The translations under genes were made by a program, and so were the position numbers. Positions 23,541 through 31,715 of a DNA stretch of 64,000 nucleotides are shown here, one piece after another. Below the pieces are notes generated by a model, which saw only the letters and a program-made list of their open reading frames with translations, was not told the DNA's origin and did not search any database. The stretch is from the NCBI RefSeq assembly GCF_028682455.1, contig NZ_JANHLD010000002.1, positions 372,001 to 436,000 of the forward strand, read 5' to 3'. The first letter of the stretch is position 1; every line of letters begins with the position of its first letter. Source of the DNA: Pseudomonas putida. GTDB taxonomy: Bacteria; Pseudomonadota; Gammaproteobacteria; Pseudomonadales; Pseudomonadaceae.

Positions 23541-24311
23541 TCAGAATCCAGGTGTGCGAAGTCCTTTGAGCTGGTCCAGGCTGCCATTGAGCGCCCCGGC
23601 CGTCGGCACGTTCTCGCGCAGCACGACATTGAGGGAAGTGAGGTTGGTCACACGGTTGCCAGCGCCCATCAGCGTGGTGTTCTGCAGCAGACCGCCCTGG
23701 GCCAGGCGTTGCACGGTACTGCCCTGGTTGTTGTTGGCAACGATGTTCATTTGCACACCCGTGCCGGAGGAAGAGACGCTCATCGAGCCCGCTTCATTGG
23801 AAAGGACCGCCGGTGTGCCGGTGGCCAATGGGTTGCCCTGGGTCTGGGTGACTGGCGCCTCATTGGCCTTGGTGACGTTGATATCGACGTTGTTGTACGC
23901 GGTGTTGTAGTCGCCAGCGGCCCGCACGACCTGGGTGACCCCTTCGGTGGTGGTCAGGCCGGCGCCGCCGGTCACACTGCCGGTGCCGGGCGAGGGGGCT
24001 GTACTGGCGCTGGCGCTTTGCGATTGCGATGAGCCATTGGCGGGTTCATTGAAGGTCGATACGTAGAACTGGGGCTTGAGGGTCGATTGCTGGACTTGTA
24101 GCGAAGCCTTTGCGCCGATCAAGTCACCCTGAACGTTCTGCCAGGTGCTGGTCATGACCACGCCGAAGCTGATGATGCGTCCGGGCATCACGTAGCGGCC
24201 CCGCAGGTTCGCCAGTTCCTGATCTTTCAATTCGATGGGCTTGAGTACCTGAGCCTGGGTTGGCAGGCTGGCAGCCATGCAAAGCACGGCTACCCAGATT
24301 GAAGTTCTCAT
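23541..24311 (-). CDS. fapE: Functional amyloid component FapE
   Basis: A 256-residue exported protein; FapE is a minor Fap fibril component secreted through FapF. The signal peptide MRTSIWVAVLCMAASLPTQA begins at the ATG at 24311, chosen because GGGAG lies 6 bp upstream; a further in-frame start at 24344 would overlap fapD and spoil the signal peptide. The mature protein has LKPIELKDQELANLRGRYVMPGRI near its start and a Ser/Thr/Gly-rich middle (about 95-125). It contains TAYNNVDINVTKANE and Asn-rich stretches like those of amyloid components. Confidence 0.92.
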   Translation of the reverse strand: MRTSIWVAVLCMAASLPTQAQVLKPIELKDQELANLRGRYVMPGRIISFGVVMTSTWQNVQGDLIGAKASLQVQQSTLKPQFYVSTFNEPANGSSQSQSASASTAPSPGTGSVTGGAGLTTTEGVTQVVRAAGDYNTAYNNVDINVTKANEAPVTQTQGNPLATGTPAVLSNEAGSMSVSSSGTGVQMNIVANNNQGSTVQRLAQGGLLQNTTLMGAGNRVTNLTSLNVVLRENVPTAGALNGSLDQLKGLRTPGF

Positions 24312-24343
24312 TGGAAACTCCCGGAGCCTCATGCTCCTTGTCA

Positions 24344-25027
24344 TTAGAAGAAGTCGCTTTGGATGAATCCGAAATCCATCAACTCTGCGTCTTGCACCGG
24401 GGTAAAGGCGTTGACACGGGTCTTGGCAGTCAACGGTAGAGGCGGGTCGAGCAAGGCATTGGTCTTGTCGTAGCCCTTGCCGATGACGGCAAAGATGATG
24501 CCGTTCCAGCCTTTGACAAAATCTTCGATTTTATAGCGTTTGTGGCCCAGTACCGGGTCGCCTATGTACACCCAGTCCTTGTCGACTTTCTGCATGACCA
24601 CGAAGTGCTTGTAGCCACGGATGTCCAGCAGTACCACGGTGGGGATGCGGATACTGTGCAAGGTATCGGGTTGTACCCGGTAGCCGCGGGCCCGCATGCC
24701 CAGGCTTTCTACGTATTTCTTCATATCGAGCATGGAGAATCCCTGCACGCGCACCAGGTCTTGGTCGGCGTGTGCCAGCATGCCTTCGATGATCTGTGCT
24801 TCGTCCACGTCCAGCCAGTAGGCCTGGCGCAGGATGGTCGCCAGCGATGCTGCCCCACAGCTGAAGTCGGTTTTCTGTTGTACCAGGTCTGCAAATTTAC
24901 GTTCGCGCACGCTCTGGATCGGTTTGTAGACCACCGCGCCACCCGGCAACAGAACGGTCAGTGGCATTTGAGCCGCCTCGCTCTGTGTGGTCAGGCATAG
25001 CAAGAACGCCAAAGCGATAATGCGCAT
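24344..25027 (-). CDS. fapD: Fap-associated C39-type cysteine peptidase FapD
   Basis: A 227-residue periplasmic protein of the papain-like C39 family. Signal peptide 1-19; the catalytic triad is visible as C57 in DFSCGAAS, H141 in YKHFVVM and D157 in GDPVLGH. FapD is required for proper export or processing of Fap subunits. The ATG at 25027 is well defined by the signal peptide. A strong terminator lies in the 64-bp gap after fapC, so fapD-fapF are probably expressed at a lower level by read-through. Confidence 0.94.
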   Translation of the reverse strand: MRIIALAFLLCLTTQSEAAQMPLTVLLPGGAVVYKPIQSVRERKFADLVQQKTDFSCGAASLATILRQAYWLDVDEAQIIEGMLAHADQDLVRVQGFSMLDMKKYVESLGMRARGYRVQPDTLHSIRIPTVVLLDIRGYKHFVVMQKVDKDWVYIGDPVLGHKRYKIEDFVKGWNGIIFAVIGKGYDKTNALLDPPLPLTAKTRVNAFTPVQDAELMDFGFIQSDFF

Positions 25028-25052
25028 GATCGGACGCCTCCCTGGTTCTCGT

Positions 25053-25077
25053 GAAAAAGGCCCCCCGAAGGGGGCCT
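25053..25077 (-). terminator. Intrinsic terminator between fapC and fapD
   Basis: On the minus strand AGGCCCCC, loop TTCG, GGGGGCCT is followed by TTTTT: a near-ideal intrinsic terminator with a stable UUCG tetraloop, located inside an operon. It would limit transcription into fapDEF relative to fapABC. Confidence 0.92.
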
Positions 25078-25091
25078 CCAAGCCACAGCGA

Positions 25092-26417
25092 TTACATCGA
25101 GGTGTTGGAGATGGCCAGCGAGTTGCTTTGCTGGTTGCCCACACCGGCTGCCACGTTGACGCCCAGGTTGCCGCTGCCGCCGTTGACCGAGCCACTGAGG
25201 ACTGCGGTGTTGGTGACAGGGTTTGCCCAACCGGTTGGGGTCAGCACCTGGAACGAGATAGTGTTGCTCAGGTCATAGGCGCTGCTTTCAGCGTAGCTCT
25301 TCGAATGATCGTACTCAGACTCGGACGACTTGCTGCCCGATTTTTCGAACGAAGATTCGAACTCTTTCTCGAAGGACGAGTCGTAGGCCTTCTCGAAAGA
25401 TGAGCTGTGCGACTTGCTCCACTCGGTTTCCACCGACGCGTTGACTTCGGCGTTGAGCGAGCCTTCTACAGAGTTGGTGCGCTCGCCATTGTTGTGACGG
25501 CCATAATCCCAGGACACAGTCTTGGACGCGTCTGCAGACAGTTCCAGCGAAGCTTCCAGAGAAGCACTGGCTGCTCCCTCGGCTTCATGGCTGTTGGAGC
25601 CACTGGCTTCAAAGCCTTTGGAGCCGCTTGCGCTCCAGCCCTTGGAACCTGCGACCTCAAAGTTCGAGGAAGAGCTGTTGCTGCCATTCGCGTTGGAAGC
25701 CTTACCGTAGAACGTGCTGCCGCTCGCCGATTTGGTAAGGGTGATGGTATCCACGCGATAGGTACGATCGGCGTTGTTGTTCACGACAAGGCCAGGGCCG
25801 TTCTGTTCGGCAGAGGCGGTAGCGTTTGCGTTACCCAGTGGTGCATTGCTGTTGGCAATGGCCATGGTGTTTTTCTGCTGGTTGAGGTCGCCACCGGCAA
25901 CGTTGATCCCCATGTTGCCGCTGCCGCCGCTGCCCGAACCGCTCATCAGCGCAGAGTTGGTGCTGCCGTAGTTGTTGACCTTGTTGTTGTCGCTGTACTG
26001 CGAAACGCTGGCGGTTGCGTTGGCAGTGCCGAACACGAAGGTGTTGTCGATTTCCGCGACGGAGGAACCGGCGTTGGCGATGGCGGCGGCGTTGTCCTGC
26101 TGGTTGCCGGCACCGGCAGCCACGTTGACGCCGACGTTGCCGCTGGTGCCAGTGGCCGAGTCGGTCATTGCGGCGCCGTTGATGGTGCCTTCGTTGGTGA
26201 TGCGGTTGTCTTCGCTGTTTTGCTCATCGTAGGCACCGGCATTGGCGGTGACATTCATTTGTTTTGGAGGAGGAGTTTGTTGACCGCCGCCATGGTGGTG
26301 ACCATTGTTGTGATGGTGGTCATTGCCACGACGATCGTTTTGCCCAGCTTGTACAGCAACAGCCATGACCGCAGCAATTGCGAAAACCAGAGGCTTGAGT
26401 GCCATCGAAGGTTTCAT
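25092..26417 (-). CDS. fapC: Major functional amyloid subunit FapC
   Basis: A 441-residue secreted amyloid protein, the main Fap fibril component. Signal peptide 1-24; a His/Asn/Gly-rich patch at 34-45 (HHHNNGHHH). Three amyloid repeats follow near residues 76-116, 150-190 and 404-438, each built round GNVGVNVAAGAGNQQ-type cores. The linker between repeats 2 and 3 is very long (about 210 residues). It is dominated by Ser, Glu, Lys and Ala with local repeats SSFEK (three times within 340-358) and SGSKG. There is no cysteine in the mature protein. Variation in linker 2 length is typical of FapC, but the size and charge pattern here are notable. Confidence 0.93.
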   Translation of the reverse strand: MKPSMALKPLVFAIAAVMAVAVQAGQNDRRGNDHHHNNGHHHGGGQQTPPPKQMNVTANAGAYDEQNSEDNRITNEGTINGAAMTDSATGTSGNVGVNVAAGAGNQQDNAAAIANAGSSVAEIDNTFVFGTANATASVSQYSDNNKVNNYGSTNSALMSGSGSGGSGNMGINVAGGDLNQQKNTMAIANSNAPLGNANATASAEQNGPGLVVNNNADRTYRVDTITLTKSASGSTFYGKASNANGSNSSSSNFEVAGSKGWSASGSKGFEASGSNSHEAEGAASASLEASLELSADASKTVSWDYGRHNNGERTNSVEGSLNAEVNASVETEWSKSHSSSFEKAYDSSFEKEFESSFEKSGSKSSESEYDHSKSYAESSAYDLSNTISFQVLTPTGWANPVTNTAVLSGSVNGGSGNLGVNVAAGVGNQQSNSLAISNTSM

Positions 26418-26467
26418 GGTGATTCTCCGTACTTTATTTTAGGTTAAGTGTTGTTGCTTACCTTGGG

Positions 26468-27040
26468 TCAATCCGCGACCCGGACGTTCAGGGTGTTGGC
26501 CATTCGGTTTCCCACCCCGGCGCTCTGATTCAACTGAATCACTCCACGGCTACCGGTGAAGGCCTGGTCACTGGTAGTGACCTGGCGATAGCCGGGTGCT
26601 GAGTCAGTTGGATCGGAGTTGTTGAGCAGCGCCACGTTCTGTTGCATGAGGACGCTGTCGTCGATGTTTTGCGGTTGAGTGCTGATGGTGATTCGCAGGG
26701 CGTTGGCTTGCTGGTTGCTGGCGCCTGCGCTCTGGTTGACGCCTACGGCGCCACTGCCGTTGCTGAAGGAGTCGCCGCGGATACTGGCCCGGGCATCCAT
26801 TGCTGGATCGACCTGGGAGCGCATGCGCTGGCGGATTTCGGTGGTCGCGCTGGCGTTGTGGCCGGTGGCGAAGGCCCGGGCGTTGGCCTGCTGCTGCAAG
26901 TCACCGGCGGCCTGGTTGACCGTGAGGTTACCCTGGTACTGCTTGCCGGAATTGTCGATGTCGGCAGTGTTGGTCACAGGAGGTTGGGCGAAGGCCGATG
27001 CACTGCACAACGAGGCCAGAATCAGCAGCGTATGCTTCAT
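26468..27040 (-). CDS. fapB: Minor amyloid subunit/nucleator FapB
   Basis: A 190-residue exported protein with signal peptide MKHTLLILASLCSASAFA. The mature chain has three FapC-like repeats: GNLTVNQAAGDLQQQANARA, GAVGVNQSAGASNQQANALR and GVIQLNQSAGVGNRMANTLN, with short linkers. This spacing is the FapB pattern; FapB is thought to nucleate FapC fibrillation. It lies between fapA (1-bp gap) and fapC (50-bp gap). Confidence 0.94.
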   Translation of the reverse strand: MKHTLLILASLCSASAFAQPPVTNTADIDNSGKQYQGNLTVNQAAGDLQQQANARAFATGHNASATTEIRQRMRSQVDPAMDARASIRGDSFSNGSGAVGVNQSAGASNQQANALRITISTQPQNIDDSVLMQQNVALLNNSDPTDSAPGYRQVTTSDQAFTGSRGVIQLNQSAGVGNRMANTLNVRVAD

Positions 27041-27041
27041 C

Positions 27042-27479
27042 TCACTTGCCTCCGGTCAGTATCTGCAGGGGCGCCAGGCCTCTCTGCACACTGGAGTTGA
27101 CCATGTTGGAGATGCCGTTGCCGCTGTTTCCAGAACGCCCGCCGGCGAGGTTTGGCAACTGGGTCTGGTTGGTGATGCTGGTGCCCAGGTTGTTGGTCTG
27201 CTGAGTGATCAGGGCGTTGATGCCGGCGCCGCTACTGACCGAGGCGAAGTCACCATCGCTCAACTCGTTTGTCTGCCTGAGGATTTGTGCGGACGGGTTG
27301 GTGTTGACGGTCACCGGGTAGGGGTCTGGGGCCAGGGGTGGACGCATGGCATTGCGCGGCTGCACATCCCGGGTAATTACGACGATCCCGTTTTCAGCCT
27401 GGACCGTAAAGCTGATGCTTGATCCCAATGCGCATCCGAGCAACAGGAGGCGGTAAATGCCTTTATCTATTCTTCCCAC
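27042..27479 (-). CDS. fapA: Fap periplasmic chaperone FapA
   Basis: A 145-residue exported protein, first gene of the fap operon; FapA is thought to be a periplasmic chaperone that controls FapB/FapC handling. The signal segment is about residues 1-28 (IYRLLLLGCALGSSISFTVQA). The mature part contains RDVQPRNAMRPPLAPDPYPV and an Asn/Gly/Gln-rich half (INALITQQTNNLGTSITNQ) similar to the other Fap repeats. The start is GTG at 27479 with AAGGA 9 bp upstream. A sigma-54 site lies about 55 bp upstream. Confidence 0.9.
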   Translation of the reverse strand: MGRIDKGIYRLLLLGCALGSSISFTVQAENGIVVITRDVQPRNAMRPPLAPDPYPVTVNTNPSAQILRQTNELSDGDFASVSSGAGINALITQQTNNLGTSITNQTQLPNLAGGRSGNSGNGISNMVNSSVQRGLAPLQILTGGK

Positions 27480-27532
27480 GATGGCAATTCCTTCTTTCGA
27501 GGTGCTGGTCCTGTTCAGCGTTGCAAGTAAGA

Positions 27533-27550
27533 GAGCAGAAGGTGTGCCGG
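27533..27550 (-). promoter_or_regulatory. Sigma-54 promoter of the fap operon
   Basis: On the minus strand CCGGCACACCTTCTGCTC has GGCAC, ten bases from GG to GC, and CTGC for TTGC (consensus TGGCACG-N4-TTGCW). GG is at 27548-27547 and GC at 27536-27535. The inferred start is about 45 bp before fapA. This agrees with the neighbouring sigma-54 activator gene. Confidence 0.75.
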
Positions 27551-27805
27551 TTTTGATTTAGTGTTGAGAATCAACGCATTGGGTTTATTTGTCGAAGGAG
27601 TCAAAAAAAGTTGTAACGCTGTTGAGACACAGGACCTGGGCACGCGGCGATCCTGCGGCCGCCAGGGCGCCCCAAGGGGCTCCAAGGACGACTGTTTCAG
27701 CGTGTTAACACTTTCCCGCGTAGAGGCGCTGGCCGCTCTAAGTAGCAGGTTTGAGTGGTGGACAGTGTTTCAGAAGTGGACATTTTGTCGCAGGGCAAAG
27801 GGTGA
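27551..27805. other. Intergenic region upstream of fapA, no gene seen
   Basis: About 255 bp between the fap promoter and the 3' end of the NadR-like gene. It would hold upstream activator sites for the sigma-54 promoter, but no clear dyad was identified. The segment at about 27757-27790 has two similar GTGGACA words 24 bp apart (GTGGACAGTG and GTGGACATTT) that could be an IS-end remnant or a binding site; evidence is weak. Confidence 0.35.
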
Positions 27806-28330
27806 TCAGGCCTGGAGCAACCGGCTCACCGCTTCGAAGGCTGCACGCTTACGCTGCTCCCAACTGCCTTGCACCACTTCAAAGGGCTGCCGGTGCACTG
27901 CCAGCCAATCATGGGTCGCCTGGAAGAACGCCTGGCGCTCGGTCAGTTGCGGCTGGCAACGTTGCCCATCGTCGTGCCAGGCGACAGACTCGGGGCACAG
28001 CAACAGGTGCAGGTCGTAATGGCGCGCCAGCAACGCGTCCTCCAGCCATGCCGGGCAATCGCCAAACAGCGTGCGACTCCAGAGCATATTGCTCAACAGA
28101 TGGGTGTCGAGGATCAACAGTGAAGGTCTGCGGGCTCGGGCGGCATCTTCCCAGGCCAGTTGGCCGCGCGCGATTGACGGTATATCGGCATAGCAGGTGT
28201 CGCGACGGTGTTCGTCGATGAAGTAGCGCACATACTCGCCCACCTGTTCACCACCGAAACGGGTCTGGATCTCGCCACTGAGCCAGCTTTTGCCGCTGGA
28301 TTCGGGGCCGGTGAGGACCAGGACCTTCAT
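27806..28330 (-). CDS. NadR-like nicotinamide ribose kinase (AAA/P-loop kinase)
   Basis: A 174-residue P-loop kinase: Walker A GPESSGKS at residues 8-15, then EYVRYFIDEHRR and LLILDTHLLSNMLWS. The pattern matches the C-terminal ribosylnicotinamide kinase domain of NadR; the N-terminal NMN adenylyltransferase domain is absent. It overlaps the pnuC stop by 4 bp (ATGA), so uptake of nicotinamide riboside by PnuC and its phosphorylation to NMN are coupled. Substrate assignment is from context and family. Confidence 0.85.
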   Translation of the reverse strand: MKVLVLTGPESSGKSWLSGEIQTRFGGEQVGEYVRYFIDEHRRDTCYADIPSIARGQLAWEDAARARRPSLLILDTHLLSNMLWSRTLFGDCPAWLEDALLARHYDLHLLLCPESVAWHDDGQRCQPQLTERQAFFQATHDWLAVHRQPFEVVQGSWEQRKRAAFEAVSRLLQA

Positions 28331-28893
28331 GCGCTCACCAATGCAGGATCACGCCGCCATTGCCGCCAGCCCTGCACCGCGATCAGGGTGAACAAGGCAT
28401 AGAGCGCGGCGGTCAGGTACAGCCCCTTGTACAAGAACAGGCCGACGAAAATCACATCCAGCACGATCCACAGCAGCCAGCACTGCACGCGCTTCTGTGC
28501 CATCCACCACTGCGCCACGAGGCTGAAGCCGGTCAGGGCAGCATCCAGCCAGGGCTGGGCGGCATCGGTCCAGGTGGCCATCGCGGCGCCCAGGGCGAGG
28601 CTGCCGAGCAAGCCGAGGCCCAGGCCGAAGATCATCGGTTGAGCGTCAAGGTAAGTGACCTGGCGTGCCTGGCGCTTGCTGTCCGGGCGCGTCCACTGCC
28701 ACCAGCCATAGAGCTGCAGCACGGCGTACACCAATTGCAGGAGCATGTCCGAGTACAGTCGTACTTCAAAGAACACCCAACTGTAGAGCAGCACCATCAC
28801 CAGGCCGATCGGCCAGCACCAGGGATTCTGCTTGGTGGTGAGCCACACGGCGATAACGCCGAGCACGGCGGCGAACAGTTCGAGGCCGGACAT
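28327..28893 (-). CDS. pnuC: Nicotinamide riboside transporter PnuC
   Basis: A 188-residue inner-membrane protein with about seven hydrophobic segments: MSGLELFAAVLGVIAVWLTT, WCWPIGLVMVLLYSWVFFEV and others. Family marks are TKQNPWCWPIG near the N-terminus, YSDMLLQLVYAVLQLYGWWQW, and the late LWIVLDVIFVGLFLYKGL. PnuC moves nicotinamide riboside by facilitated diffusion and depends on intracellular phosphorylation, which the overlapping kinase gene supplies. The ATG at 28893 follows AAGGA. Confidence 0.94.
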   Translation of the reverse strand: MSGLELFAAVLGVIAVWLTTKQNPWCWPIGLVMVLLYSWVFFEVRLYSDMLLQLVYAVLQLYGWWQWTRPDSKRQARQVTYLDAQPMIFGLGLGLLGSLALGAAMATWTDAAQPWLDAALTGFSLVAQWWMAQKRVQCWLLWIVLDVIFVGLFLYKGLYLTAALYALFTLIAVQGWRQWRRDPALVSA

Positions 28894-29172
28894 CGGCGAT
28901 CCTTGGCTGCTGTTGGGGAGGGCGGGGATTGTAACCGTTGCCGCGGCGTTTGCCGACTCGATGAGCCGCTGCCTGTATAGGCCTGCCAGCAGCGTTTGCG
29001 CCAGAGGTCTGGTAGGATTTCGGCCCCTCAGGGCAAACCTGGCGGGCGGCTGAACTTTTCGGCCGAGTTTGCGACCAACAGTCGCTGCAGAACGGCCGGG
29101 CACTCGAATCGCCATGCGCTTGTGGAAACTATAACGGGGGCATGCCTGGGGGCATCGCTTCGTGGGGGAATA

Positions 29173-30003
29173 ATGGATCTTTGGACTGGCCTGCAGGCCG
29201 TCATACTGGGTATTGTCGAAGGCTTGACCGAATTCTTGCCGATTTCCAGCACCGGTCACCAGATCGTTGTTGCAGACCTGATCAACTTCGGTGGTGAGCG
29301 GGCCATGGCCTTCAACATCATCATTCAGCTCGGCGCCATCCTGGCGGTGGTCTGGGAATTTCGCCGCAAGATCTTCGACGTGGTACTGGGGTTGCCCAGG
29401 CAGCGAGAGGCGCAGCGCTTTACCGCCAACCTGCTGATCGCGTTCCTGCCGGCGGTGGTGCTGGGGGTGTTGTTTGCCGACGTGATTCATCATTACCTGT
29501 TCAACCCCATCACCGTGGCCCTGGCCCTGGTGGTTGGCGGGGTGATCATGCTCTGGGCCGAGCGCCGGGAACATGTGATCACTGTCGAGCAAGTCGATGA
29601 CATGCGCTGGACCGATGCCCTGAAGATCGGCTTCGCCCAGTGCCTCGCCATGGTGCCGGGTACTTCGCGCTCGGGTTCGACCATTATCGGCGGCCTGCTG
29701 TTTGGCCTGTCGCGCAAGGCGGCTACCGAGTTCTCGTTCTTCCTGGCGATGCCGACCATGGTCGGTGCGGCGGTGTATTCGGGCTACAAGTATCGTGACT
29801 TGTTCCAGCCGGGGGACTTTCCGGTGTTTGCCATAGGTTTCGTGGTGTCGTTCATCTTCGCCATGATCGCCGTGCGCGGGCTGCTCAAGTTCATTGCCAG
29901 CCACAGTTACGCGATGTTTGCCTGGTACCGCATTGTCTTCGGCCTGATTATCCTGGCGACCTGGCAGTTCGGTTGGGTCGACTGGGCGACCGCACAAGGC
30001 TGA
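29173..30003 (+). CDS. uppP: Undecaprenyl-diphosphatase UppP (BacA)
   Basis: A 276-residue polytopic membrane enzyme that dephosphorylates undecaprenyl pyrophosphate for recycling in peptidoglycan and O-antigen synthesis. Both signature motifs are intact: [14 protein letters not shown] near residue 17 and [10 protein letters not shown] near 160. Eight or so transmembrane segments are evident. The ATG at 29173 follows GGGGGA; longer upstream frames are non-coding leader. The 4-bp gap to the next gene suggests co-transcription. Confidence 0.96.
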   Translation: MDLWTGLQAVILGIVEGLTEFLPISSTGHQIVVADLINFGGERAMAFNIIIQLGAILAVVWEFRRKIFDVVLGLPRQREAQRFTANLLIAFLPAVVLGVLFADVIHHYLFNPITVALALVVGGVIMLWAERREHVITVEQVDDMRWTDALKIGFAQCLAMVPGTSRSGSTIIGGLLFGLSRKAATEFSFFLAMPTMVGAAVYSGYKYRDLFQPGDFPVFAIGFVVSFIFAMIAVRGLLKFIASHSYAMFAWYRIVFGLIILATWQFGWVDWATAQG

Positions 30004-30007
30004 TGCG

Positions 30008-30451
30008 ATGAGCCGTGTGCAAACTCCCCCGCGACGTGCCGAACGCGGCAATGGCGGTGTCCAGCACCTGCGCGGCAAGCTTCTGGTGTTTGTCGGCCTG
30101 TGTTTGCTGCCGCTGGGCGGGGCGTTGCAGATGGCGCTGAACGGGGCCTGGTTGCCGGCGGTGGCTTATCCGCTGGCGAGCCTGGTGACGTTTGCCTTGT
30201 ACTGGCGTGACAAGCAGCAGGCCCGCAACCAGGCCTGGCGCACTCCGGAGAAGGTCCTGCACGCCAGTGAGTTCTGCGGGGGCTGGCCGGGGGCATTGCT
30301 GGCCCAGCAGCGGTTTCGGCATAAAACCCGCAAGCTGTCGTTTCAGCTGACGTTCTGGGCCATCGTGGCCTTGCACCAACTGTTCTGGATCGATCACCTG
30401 CTGCTGGACGGGCGCTGGCTGGGCAGCGCCCTGGGGTCGCTGTTCAGGTAA
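30008..30451 (+). CDS. DUF1294 small membrane protein
   Basis: A 147-residue protein with a basic N-terminus (RVQTPPRRAERG) and three to four transmembrane segments: LLVFVGLCLLPLGGAL, VAYPLASLVTFALYW and LTFWAIVALHQLFW. The KVLHASEFCGGWPGALLAQQRFRHKT segment is the DUF1294 signature. Function unknown; some relatives are fused to cold-shock domains, but no such domain is present here. It follows uppP by 4 bp and converges with the YjbR gene (8-bp overlap). Confidence 0.9.
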   Translation: MSRVQTPPRRAERGNGGVQHLRGKLLVFVGLCLLPLGGALQMALNGAWLPAVAYPLASLVTFALYWRDKQQARNQAWRTPEKVLHASEFCGGWPGALLAQQRFRHKTRKLSFQLTFWAIVALHQLFWIDHLLLDGRWLGSALGSLFR

Positions 30452-30803
30452 GCAGCCCCGGTTGCAGGCGCTTGGGCAAGCGCCTGACCACCAGCTGGTG
30501 GGAGCGTTGCAAGAGCTCGCTGAGTTCGTCGCGGCCCATCGCGTAGGGGGGCACCAGGCTGATCCAGTGGGCCCGCGCCAGGTACGGCGCCGGGCGTACC
30601 CCCGGGCGATCGACGTAGCCCAGGAACAATTCGGCGTCGACCTTGAACGACAAACCGGCGCCCGCCAGGTCGAGCACCGCGAACATCTTGTTGCCGGCCA
30701 CCGAGAACACCCGCACACCACCCCATTTATAGTCTTCCCGCGCACCCGGCAGCCCCAGGCAGAACGCCACAACCTGCGCCTCGCTCATTGTTCGCTCAGA
30801 CAT
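30444..30803 (-). CDS. MmcQ/YjbR family DNA-binding-fold protein
   Basis: A 119-residue soluble protein of the YjbR/MmcQ (CyaY-like) family. Visible core: EAQVVAFCLGLPGAREDYKWGG, VFSVAGNKMFAVLDL and HWISLVPPYAMGRDEL. The family has a double-wing fold and no settled function. The ATG at 30803 has GGGGAG upstream and overlaps the 3' end of the LysR gene by 8 bp, implying read-through from that gene. Confidence 0.88.
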   Translation of the reverse strand: MSERTMSEAQVVAFCLGLPGAREDYKWGGVRVFSVAGNKMFAVLDLAGAGLSFKVDAELFLGYVDRPGVRPAPYLARAHWISLVPPYAMGRDELSELLQRSHQLVVRRLPKRLQPGLLT

Positions 30804-31704
30804 AACGCTCCCCACATTCGGCGAACGACGCCACCAGGTGATCGATCCACACCCGCACCGCAGGCAACAGGCCCCGCCGATGCGGATAGACCGCCTGCAG
30901 ATAGCCCCCGGGCAGCGACCAGTCTGGCAGCAGGCGCACCAGTTCGCCACGGGCCAGTTCCTCTTCGCAGTGCATGATGGGCAGGGCGGTGAAGCCAAGG
31001 CCGGCCATGGCCGCTGCCTTGCGTACCACGAAATCGTCGATGGCCAGGCGCGCCTCCATGGCCAGTTCCTGCTTGCGGCCCTGGGCGTCGAGCAGCCGCA
31101 GGTGCACCAGGCGGTCGGCGTCCGTGGCGCCTAGCACCGGCAAGCCGGCCAGGTCGTCGGGTGTGGCGGGCGCGTGGGCGGCGGCGAACGCCGGGGCAGC
31201 CACCAGGTACATCTGCGCCTGGCGCAGACGCCGGGTGACCAGCGCGGGGTCTTCATCGCCCAGGTCACGCACGCGCAAGGCCACATCGACCCCTTCTGTA
31301 ATCAGGTCAACCCTGCGGTTTAGCAGGATCATGTCCAGCTGCACCTGCGGGTACAGCTCGAGGAAGCGGCTGATGACCTGCGGCAGCAAGGTGTGGGCCA
31401 GGCCCACCGGGCACGATACTCGCAGGCGTCCGCGCGGCTCGCTCGTCATGCTTGCCACGGCCTCGTCGGCCATCTCCGCTTCCAGCAGCATGGCCTGGCA
31501 GTGGCGCAAGTAGCGTTCGCCTACGGCGGTCAGCTTCAGTTGCCGCGTAGTGCGCTGCAACAGGCGCGTGCCCAGGCGCTCTTCGAGCTCGGCGATGCGC
31601 CGGGACAGTCGCGACTTGGGAATGCCGAGCAGGCGCCCGGCTGCGGCAAAGCCCCCGGCTTCGACCACGCGGGCAAAGTAGAAAAGGTCGTTGAGGTCCT
31701 GCAT
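30796..31704 (-). CDS. LysR-family transcriptional regulator (divergent from azoR)
   Basis: A 302-residue LysR-type regulator. An N-terminal winged helix-turn-helix (MQDLNDLFYFARVVEAGGFAA, RIAELEERLGTRLLQRTTR) is followed by a two-lobe effector domain (from about residue 90). The start at 31704 is preferred: GGAG sits 6 bp upstream, whereas the ATG 12 bp earlier abuts an inverted repeat and has its Shine-Dalgarno too close. It is divergently arranged with the azoreductase gene and most likely controls it and itself. Confidence 0.92.
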   Translation of the reverse strand: MQDLNDLFYFARVVEAGGFAAAGRLLGIPKSRLSRRIAELEERLGTRLLQRTTRQLKLTAVGERYLRHCQAMLLEAEMADEAVASMTSEPRGRLRVSCPVGLAHTLLPQVISRFLELYPQVQLDMILLNRRVDLITEGVDVALRVRDLGDEDPALVTRRLRQAQMYLVAAPAFAAAHAPATPDDLAGLPVLGATDADRLVHLRLLDAQGRKQELAMEARLAIDDFVVRKAAAMAGLGFTALPIMHCEEELARGELVRLLPDWSLPGGYLQAVYPHRRGLLPAVRVWIDHLVASFAECGERYV

Positions 31705-31715
31705 CGCCAACTCCA

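Noticed and set aside
25320..25640. Tandem DNA repeats within fapC as a possible mobile or CRISPR-like array
   Set aside because: They follow the protein-level low-complexity linker (Ser/Glu/Lys) in frame and are explained by FapC.
27750..27790. Possible insertion-sequence end (two GTGGACA words)
   Set aside because: Only two short words, no transposase remnant and no target duplication visible.
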